Of a stretch of 64,000 nt of DNA, positions 56,440-64,000 are shown piece after piece. Source of the stretch: Carex sylvatica (lineage: Eukaryota; Streptophyta; Magnoliopsida; Poales; Cyperaceae); the NCBI GenBank assembly GCA_964058845.1, contig CAXKVR010000138.1, positions 682,001 to 746,000 on the forward strand, given 5' to 3'. Position 1 is the first letter of the stretch. Every line of letters starts with the position of its first letter. The position numbers and the translations under genes are program-made. The notes beneath the pieces are model-generated. The model saw nothing but the letters and a program-made list of their open reading frames with translations. It ran no database searches and was not told the origin of the DNA.

Positions 56440-57990
56440 GATTACCAAATTTGCCTGGACTTGTTTTTGGTTTATTCAATTTGCCTGAATTTTTTTAATT
56501 AGCATCTCAATAATTCGAAATTAAATAAAAATCATTCAAAACTTTCAATTTCAGTTTTTACCACCTACGTGTCCTCAATCAACGCACAAATTTTTTGGTG
56601 CGGACTAGGGAAGCGCACCAATTTTTATTTGGTTTTTTATTTTTGGTGCGCACCTTCAGAAAGCACACCAATTTTTTTTAGTTTTGTTCTAAATTGTTTG
56701 AATTTTTATGATCTGTGTATAATTTGTAGTATAAAATGTTCATCGAATTGGGAATATAATTTGTAACAATTTGTGCACTACTTACTTAGTACAAAATGCT
56801 GCTCAGATTGTGGGTATAATTAGTTGTAATAATTTTTAGTTCAAATTTAATCCATAATTTTATTTGTTAAACAAGTGTGTTATATTTTCTGCAATTTCAC
56901 CGTCAAATTTTATGTGTATATATAATTCTAAATACCACAGAACAAAATGGAATAGAACATAAAAAAAATTAGTCCAAATATTTCAAACAATTCATAACAG
57001 AAAAAAAATGGTGTGCGGACTAAGAGCGCGTGGGTAGTAAAAACTAAAATTTAACTAAAATTTGGAGCGATGAGTGGTGTAATGGTGTTTGTTTAATTTG
57101 GATTAATTGAGGTGTTAAATAAATAAATAAATTGGTTCAATTTGGAGGGTAAAATAATATATAAAGTTTGAACCAATTTTTTTTTATTAGCACCTCAGTT
57201 AATTTAAATTAAACAAACACCACTCATCCCTTCAAATTTCAGTTTTTTTTATCACCCACAAGCCCTCAGTTCGCACATTAAATTTTTTGATGTGCGGGCT
57301 AAGGAAGCACACCAATTTTTTATTTTTTATAGTTTTGTTCTTAATTGTTTGAAATACTAGGACTATTTTTTTTATGTTCTATTCTATTTTATTCTGTGGT
57401 ATTTAGAATTATATATACACATAAAATTTGACAGTGAAATTGCAGAAAATAAAACGCACTTGTTTAACAAATAAAATTTTAGACTAAATTTGAACTAAAA
57501 ATTAATACAACAAATTATATGCTCAATATGAGCAATGTTTTTTACTAAGTTGGTGCGTAAATTATTACAAATTATACGCCCAATTTGATGAACATTTTAT
57601 ACTACAAATTATACACATAACAAAAAAAAAAAATTCAAGCAATTCAAAACAAAACTATAAATAAATAAAAAATTAGTACGCTTCATGAGGGTGCTCCTCA
57701 AAAAAAACAAAAAAAAAGTCGGTGGGATTCTCTAGTTTACGCATCAAAAAAATTGGTGCGTGGACTGAGAGCGCGTTGGCAGTAAAAACTGAAATTTGGA
57801 GTTCTTTTTTAGTAAAGATTGGAGGTCAAGTCATCCAACTATTTAATACTCTTGTTATTATAACAAAGAATTTTTTGTATCTGGATTTCGAATTCATGAC
57901 TTCTCACATAGAGATTACGTATTTTTGTCACTAGACTAGAAATTAGTTCTCAAAATTTAGAGTTTTAGATGGTGTTTATTTAAATTCGAA
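56440..57990. repeat. Nested palindromic element, about 1.5 kb
   Basis: The region is built of inverted copies at two levels. Unit A (56545-57050) is itself a palindrome with ends TTTTTACCACCTACG and CGCGTGGGTAGTAAAA, and unit B (57220-57797) is a diverged second palindrome of the same family. Between them 57050-57220 forms a third palindrome (GAGTGGTGTAATGGTGTTTG against AAACACCACTC), centred near 57155. A and B also pair with each other. The outer flank 56440-56545 resembles the central spacer. A SINE at 57806 interrupts the right flank. No coding sequence. Confidence 0.75.
57806..57944 (-). mobile_element. tRNA-derived SINE, 139 bp
   Basis: On the minus strand it starts near CTAGTCTAGTGAC (A-box-like) and carries GTCATGAATTCGAAATCC (B-box-like GGTTCGANNCC pattern) about 40 bp later, ending in an A-rich tail (T-run at 57805-57810 on the plus strand). 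Direct repeats AGTTCT flank it at 57800-57805 and 57945-57950. It interrupts an otherwise continuous copy of the palindromic family. RNA polymerase III promoters of this layout mark SINEs. Confidence 0.65.
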
Positions 57991-58111
57991 GTATTAGGCC
58001 TTTACGGAAGTTTGAAATTTGAAACAAAGTGTAAATCTGCCAAAATAATGTTCGACTATCCTTGAACAAGGGTCATTCATGTCAGTCGGCAATTCAGCAA
58101 TCACATGGCAA

Positions 58112-58535
58112 ATGAATTCGTACTCTGCATTAACTCAAAAGAATCTTTTTGAGTTAATGAATATTGAATATCTAATTTATTTAAAATTTGTGCAGCTCTT
58201 ACGTTATAAGTTCGAATTAATTCCGTTTAAAATTAGATGATTGAGATGTATTAACTTAAAAAATTGCTTTATAAGTTAAAGCAGAGGATATGCATTCTTT
58301 TTTGAGTTAAACAAATGAATTCGTACTTTGCATTAACTCAAAAGAATCTTTTGAGTTAATGAGTATTGAGCATCTAATTTAGTTAAAATTTGTGCAACTC
58401 TTATATTATAAGTTCGAATTAATTCTATTTAAAATTAAATGGTTCGAATTAATTCTATTTAAAATTAAATGGTTGAGATGTATTAACTTAAAAAATTGCT
58501 TTATATTATTCCTTTTTGAGTTAAAATCGACACCG
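58112..58535 (+). repeat. Dispersed palindromic repeat, copies 3 and 4 in tandem
   Basis: A unit of about 200 bp beginning ATTCGTACTYTGCATTAACT is present twice, at 58112 and 58315. Each has the inverted pair TTAACTCAAAAG/CTTTTGAGTTAA and a later TATTAACTTAAAAAATTGCT. The second copy carries an extra internal duplication of 30 bp (TTCGAATTAATTCTATTTAA...) at 58412-58471. Confidence 0.8.
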
Positions 58536-58812
58536 AGTACAGGGCGTACTGTTACGGTGTGATGCCACCTAAGCCTAGGTTGACTGGTTGACAAAGGAGC
58601 TGATACCATTCCGCCCCCTTTTCTTTTCTTTTCAATTTCATTTTGCTTTCCCTTTTTCAAAGCAAAGCATCTTCTTTTTCGTTTTCATCTTTGGTTTGCG
58701 TCTTTGACCGTTTGACATGACGAAATGTTCATCCTACTCTCCGTTCCTAATTTCTCCCTGCTTCATGAGTCATGACCCATCTCTAGGATTAATTTAAATA
58801 AAGGAAGAGTAC

Positions 58813-59049
58813 TAGGGTGTTTGAATGACACAGGAATAATGTTAATTCAAAAATAGTTGTTATTTTTTACGAGTTATTTTCAATACAATACGTTTGAGTG
58901 AAAAAAGAAATGTTATTCTCAACAAAGGAATAGCTCGAATTAGCTACTATTCAATTATTCCTTAAAAATATCAGGTTAGCTGCTATTCTGAACTCAGAAA
59001 TAGCTACTATTTCGAGTTATTCTTTATATTTCATCCAAATGCACCTCTA
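58813..59049. mobile_element. hAT-like MITE candidate, 237 bp
   Basis: The left end TAGGGTGTTTGAATG and the complement of the right end, TAGAGGTGCATTTGGATG, match the TAGGGGTG-type termini of plant hAT MITEs. The interior pairs (GAATAGCTCGAATTAGCT with complementary sequence near 58985-59025). An exact 8-bp duplication was not found; AAGAG occurs on both sides. Confidence 0.5.
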
Positions 59050-59150
59050 GAGAAGAGAGGCGGAGAGATATTGCAATAATACTTCCTCTTGGTGGTGGGC
59101 CAGTCGGATCAGGACGAACCAGTCGAAATGGTTCGACGGTAATCTTCAGC

Positions 59151-59296
59151 TGTACTTTTAGAATAACATATAAATTATAGAATTCAAAATTGATCACTCT
59201 TTTAGTTTATTTTAATTTAATTATGTACTTTTAGAATAACATATAAATTATAGAATTCAAAATTGATCACTCTTTTAGTTTATTTTAATTTAATTA
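59151..59296 (+). repeat. Perfect 73-bp tandem duplication
   Basis: Two identical 73-bp units begin TGTACTTTTAGAATAACATA at 59151 and 59224. I could find no difference between them, so the duplication is recent or an assembly artefact. Confidence 0.9.
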
Positions 59297-59426
59297 TGTT
59301 CGATAAGTTCAATAATTAAAACAGTAAAAGTAATAATTCATTAAAATACAATAATAATAAAAAATGACTTATATATATATATTTTTTTAGTTTGACCAGT
59401 GCACTAACGCCACGTACAATTAAAGA

Positions 59427-59583
59427 TTAAATAACGTTTATCACGTCATAACGGAATGAACAAAAAAATAGCGCTATATCCATATAGTGCCGCTATAGCG
59501 TAAAATAGTGTACTATAGTGCCGATAGCGCAATAGCTTTTATAATCTGAAAACGATACATCGCGCTATTTTAGAACCTTACGT
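59427..59583 (+). repeat. Short interspersed repeat, copy 2
   Basis: This is the partner of 54836-54990. It contains several short TATAGTGC/GCACTATA-like inverted motifs (AGCGCTATA, TATAGCG). Confidence 0.55.
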
Positions 59584-62399
59584 GCAATACATGAATTAAA
59601 TGCATATTCACTAAAATAGTGAATGTAAATTCAATTCATAAAATTATGAAAATAAAATAAAATTATAGTCAAAATATTATAATAAAATGTTAAATCAGTA
59701 TTAACAACAGCATTAAATTGAACTTGTTCTTTTAACATGTCAAATGCCCTGACAAAATTCTAACTTCGTTTTCTTAAGTTTTAAAATTGAAGATGACAAA
59801 GAATTATAATTTAAAGACCAAAAAAATAAAAAATGGAAGTAATTAAATAGTGCAATTTCATAAACAGTAAGAGTTTTTAATTCAAATAATAAGCACAAAA
59901 AAGCTTAATTAGTTGGCATTACAGGTTCTTAAAATAGTAATGAAATTTACAGGCGTTACAAATTTAGTTGCTATGGCTTCTTCTATTTTGCGTATTTTTT
60001 AGTTGTTCGAGACATGTCTCCAATATAGATGTCTGACATATCATTTTTTTTTGTCTAAATCTTCATCTTTCTCGACCTCCGTTCTTGTACCTCTTCTTAT
60101 TGGTCCCAAAACGGATTGTCATCATTTTATTTGTAGCTCATTATGCGTTATGATAAAATTGTGTAAAATAAAACATTTTTTATTGTTCTTGAGAATTTAC
60201 ACGTCAAATGCTCTTTTGACAACATTTTTTAGTTGGACATGACGGTGATTGAAAATATTCTTTGTTAATCGGTAGCGAATGAATTTGTTGAATTGTAATA
60301 AATGATATATACGACCATAAAATGGGAAAAGAAATCAATCTGTGTTAATCAATTGAGAGGGGTATGCTAACACAGATATAATCTCGCTGGCATCAAGAAC
60401 TTATAAAAAATGTACTAATTTGAATTATTTCTAGACGTTCATTTTTAAACTCATTGATTCACATAAAAATAAAATTGAAATATGATAATTTTTTATGAGC
60501 ACATAGAGAAAATAAGATAGATCACATCTAACGATTTTATTTTGACTTTTAAGTTTTAAATTTTGAGTTATTAAAGTTTTAAAAATGGAGACATGGTGAA
60601 AGCACAAAAAATAAAGGCATTTGAACCCTCCTCTAATAATAATAACAATAACTAAAGTAAGACTAAACTTGTTTTGAGTAAAAAAAAAAGAGGACAATAC
60701 CAACAGCACCGCACACTAATTAATAGCATCATTAACATCAAGTATTTATATTATTTGTTAATATTCATAGAAATAATTAAGAACGGTTCACCAAATCAGT
60801 GTACACCCAATATTTTAAATTAACTACAATAACCCTGTCAGTGAGAAACTACTAGAGCGTGTTGAAAGTTGAAACTAATTTTAAAAAACTCAAAATTTGA
60901 TACTTAATTTTAATAGAAATTGGTATAATTAATTCCAAAATATATTTGCTAATTTTCTAGGGAGCAGTTTTGTGTATTTTATTGTTATTAATATTATTAT
61001 TGAAACGTATGAATTAAACTAATGAATTCTCTCTTATTTAATACTCTCGGCGCTCTCTCTTCTCCTCTATTTGTGATCTGATAAGAAAGAAATAAAATGA
61101 AACATTCTTTCATTTATCCATTAAAAATAAATTTCTTATTCAATCCCATATCGCATACGAGAGAATTGAATCAAATTTTGATTTGATTAATCTTTTTATT
61201 CTATCCTCCCATTAATTTGATTAAATACTGGATATTGTAGAGTTATCATTGGTCGCTTCCATAGTTGAGCTCTAAGGAGCGATATTTCCGAATTATTTGG
61301 TGTCGATTTAAAATCTTGCAAGATAGAGACGGAATACACTTAAGAACAATACTTGTACACGATGCGAGTAATATTATTTCAACTTGATTTATTTTGTTTA
61401 TTAATTTGTTTAACTATCTGAATTGTTTTGAAAATTTATCCCAACAAAAAGTGTAGGAGAGAAAAAGAAAACAAATTTGTTTAGAGAAAACAAGAGGTGC
61501 TGAGGCAATCATAGAAGAGAAACAGACGTACAATAAAGAACTCTTATATTATGTGATGAAGGAATACACCTCCGACTAAATTGAAGTATCAGGTGAGGTG
61601 AATAAATTTGTCAACTAAACTAAGACATTATAGATCTTATTTAAAAGAAAAATAAAATATAGTATTTTTTTAACATTTAATTTATTATTTTCTCAAAAAA
61701 TTATAAGAGATCGAGCTATCAATGAACGAAAAAACACCTCTTTTCTTCTCTCCTCTGGGAACCTACCAAGTAAAAGAATTTAGATAATAGAGAATAAATG
61801 AGAAAATGCCACATCATCATAAACTGTCAACCAAATAAAAATAAAAAAGTTTGGTTCAATTCTGTATTTTCGTTCAAAATACAATTCCAGATTCTCCTTA
61901 GAACTGTAAAGTTTAGAAAAGTACTTTTTTTCATTCTCTAATCCAATCAATTTCAAATCTTTTGTGGGAATAGACATCCTATTCTCTTTTTTGAAAGACA
62001 ACTAATTCTCTTATTCTTATCCAACCGAACAGACCCAAAGGGACTTCCATAATTCTTTAGGCCAGAATTTTTGTTTTCATAATTATTAGTTTTTGAATGG
62101 AGTATTCGATCTCTGGATTGATTTCTCCTGCGTAAGATACAACACTTGCAAAGTTGCAATAGAATTAGAATTGTCCTGCATAAGATTTAACACTTTTTTT
62201 TTTTTTTTTTTAGGAAAAATAGAGGTCAAACCTCTATTTAATTTCGCTAACATAAGATTCAACACATACAATTGATTTTTTTTTTTTTTGCATAAGATTC
62301 AACATCTAGCTAGATGATTTTCTAACAGGATTGAAAATGCGACAAATTCGCACCAGTTGGGATGCTTCCGAACATGGCCTAATTGGAGACGATATTGTG
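59584..62399. other. Intergenic, AT-rich, no gene supported
   Basis: Open frames of 60-92 residues (for example 60003-60242 and 60431-60709) have no recognisable domain. A phrase like GCATAAGATTYAACAC recurs at 62178, 62250 and 62290, each next to a T-run, forming a small local repeat. Confidence 0.4.
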
Positions 62400-63268
62400 A
62401 GTGACTTTCACCTGTTTTTAGTGTGATCGAAGAGATAACAATATTATATTTTAAGTTTTTAATTTTGTTTTCTTAACCTTTATCAATTTTTAGTTGTAAT
62501 TTTTTTAGAAGACTAACATTTTCTCGGACTTCATTAAAAAAAACATATTTATTGAAGAAAATTGAATTTCTAGAATATATTTATTAGCAAAATTGCAACT
62601 AGAGTGCTATAAATGCTAAAAACACGCGTAATGATAGACAACTATGGATGAAAAAATTGCTCATAATTTGTAACTCGTTCGCTAATAACTCAATCATTAC
62701 CAACTCGCTTGTTAACTTAATGAATCAAACATGAGCAGACTCCCTCGCTCATTATCAACTTAGTTATATGAAGTTATGCCACACCCAATCCCAACTAGAT
62801 CCAAACCATCAATTGGTTGTTAAATTATATTAAATTCAAAGATTTAATATTTTTGTTTTTGATTAAATATGCTTTATATTATGTATTATTTAGGACTTTC
62901 GGCTTTAAGAAATTCAAATTGCTTAAAATTCAAATATCAATTGGTCTTAAGTCTTAATGAGTTGCTTAATGAGTTACGAGTCAACTCGAGTTGTTAACGA
63001 GTTAAGCACGAGCACAATTATCAACTCAGTAACAACCCTATAGACAACACAATTAACTACAAAGTAGGTCATGCAAAAAAAAAAAAAAAAAAACATTTTA
63101 TTTAAAATTTTTACACTGCACTTCAAACACATCAAATACTTTATCTTTATAACAAATACATGCATTATCTAATCAAAATAAACGAGAAACAAAACAAAGA
63201 AAAAACAGATGAAAAATATACGTATTATGATATGGCTTAAAATTTTAGATGTTTAAGCTCTTTAATTA
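62400..63268 (+). repeat. Long dispersed repeat, copy 2 (interrupted)
   Basis: The direct-orientation match to 54230-54740 is split by the hAT-like insertion at 62643-63040. It ends at GGCTTAAAATTTTAGATGTT followed by TAAGCTCTTTA, immediately before the Helitron-type terminus. Confidence 0.6.
62643..63040. mobile_element. hAT-like MITE, 398 bp, 8-bp TSD TAGACAAC
   Basis: Perfect 8-bp duplications TAGACAAC lie at 62635-62642 and 63041-63048. The termini are TATGGATG and, in complement, TAGGGTTG. The interior is rich in inverted ACTCGTT/AACGAGT motifs. The 8-bp duplication and terminal sequence fit hAT. Confidence 0.7.
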
Positions 63269-63270
63269 TA

Positions 63271-63679
63271 CTAGTCAAGTGCCCGTGCGTTGCAACGGGG
63301 TTGAAATATTATTTTGATCACTTTCTTTAAATAATTTCTTCATTATGTGTTCATCAATAATAAAAGCAAATTATAACCTTAGAGCTTAATACTATATTAC
63401 GGCATCTCCATTGATGCAGTTGATTTGCAATTGCAAACAACTATTCTGAAATAATTGAAATTAATTTCATTTCTTAATTGCAAAACTCCTGCATTAATGC
63501 AATTTGCAAATCAACATCTGAAAAATAATTTTGCATAAACTCAAATACATCCATGTAAAATTGTAAATTAGAAAAATATAAGGAGAATAATGAAAATATT
63601 ATTTTTACAAAAAAATCAGAAAATTCATATCATCTGAGATATCTTAAATTTTACCTTGCCTTTTTGGAAAATCTAAACC
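63271..63679 (-). mobile_element. Helitron 3' terminus, truncated by the window or by decay
   Basis: Read on the minus strand, a hairpin CCCGTTGCAACGCACGGG (63299-63282) is followed after seven bases by CTAG (63274-63271) and then T. A short GC hairpin 7-12 bp before a CTRR end with insertion next to T is the Helitron signature. The CCCGTGCGTTGC-type hairpin is widespread in plants. The body would extend to the right; its 5' end was not found. Confidence 0.55.
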
Positions 63680-63993
63680 GTTCAAATACAGTCTACACGA
63701 ATCTCGAAGCACAATAATACTTTCTGCACGAATAGACACGCAAAAGTTGAGATCCAGAGCCGTTGAAATACTTTCTGCACGAATCTCGAAGCCCAATATA
63801 CTGGCGCCTGCGCTACCCCCGAATAGGCACCCGACACGTGGGTCAAGCAAAAGTTGAGATATCTCGGGAATAGGCACCGTCCGTGAGCCTCTGCGCTATC
63901 TCAACTTTTGCTTGACCCACGTGTCGGGTGCCTATTCGGGGGTAGCGCAGGCGCCAGTATTAATGCGCTTTGAGATTCGTGCAGAAAGTATTT
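63680..63993. repeat. Palindrome with 95-bp arms at the window edge
   Basis: 63767-63860 and 63898-63993 are nearly perfect inverted copies around a 37-bp spacer (a short AATGC-like extra on the right). The GC-rich arms contain CACGTGTCGGGTGCC and GGCGCCTGCGCTACCC. A partial direct copy of the outer part (ACTTTCTGCACGAAT) lies at 63718. CCGTTCAAATAC at 63678 pairs with GTATTTGAAC at the window end, so a larger inverted repeat may be cut by the boundary. Confidence 0.8.
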
Positions 63994-64000
63994 GAACAGT

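Overview
This is a window of nuclear DNA from a flowering plant, probably a eudicot; I cannot name the species. The case rests on GT-AG introns, a plant-type half-size ABC transporter, a plant mobile domain (PMD) gene, and plant transposon families of many classes (Ty1/copia, long-LTR elements, CACTA, Mutator-like, hAT-like, LINE, SINE, Helitron). The sequence is AT-rich, and most of the 64 kb is transposon debris at different stages of decay.

Only three loci look like intact host genes. (1) 7274-9370 (+) is an intronless ABCG half transporter with every ATPase motif present. (2) 36742-37672 (+) is a two-exon gene for a 198-residue, probably chloroplast-targeted membrane protein that I do not recognise. 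(3) 44843-48081 (-), with a leader exon near 49.6 kb, encodes a 1010-residue disordered protein with EAR-like repressor motifs and an Arg/Gly/Ser-Pro-rich tail. They do not form an obvious pathway.

Layout. 0-1.7 kb: decayed copia pol (-). 3.4-6.7 kb: a palindromic MITE, then a 2.1-kb Mutator-like insertion (9-bp target duplication) upstream of the ABCG gene. Part of that upstream region recurs inverted at 12.2-12.5 kb without the insertion. 12.5-14.0 kb: two Mutator-type MITEs, each with a perfect 9-bp duplication. 14.6-15.7 kb: copia solo LTR. 16.5-26.3 kb: a nest in which an outer CACTA element carries a 4.5-kb solo LTR and a second LTR-like block, the latter itself split by a 2.0-kb CACTA with a remnant of a Ulp1-like protease. 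28.4-35.3 kb: a 7-kb Mutator-like element with ~400-bp terminal inverted repeats, a broken PMD gene and a broken transposase facing each other, and a 2.2-kb solo LTR inserted at a PMD splice donor. 38.3-38.7 kb: LINE tail. 40.7-43.3 kb: a 2.7-kb fold-back element with ~1-kb arms and a 9-bp duplication. 50.9-53.1 kb: a short LTR element holding antisense fragments of a PHD-finger-like gene. 56.4-58.0 kb: a nested palindrome with a SINE inserted. 58-64 kb: small repeats, hAT-like MITEs, a Helitron terminus and a terminal palindrome.

The strongest theme is repeated use of the region by Mutator-type elements: four insertions with clear 9-bp target duplications, plus the large PMD element. Several are long inverted repeats that would fold into double-stranded RNA if transcribed. 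One lies in a host gene's upstream region. All domain and family assignments come from reading motifs; no database search was possible.
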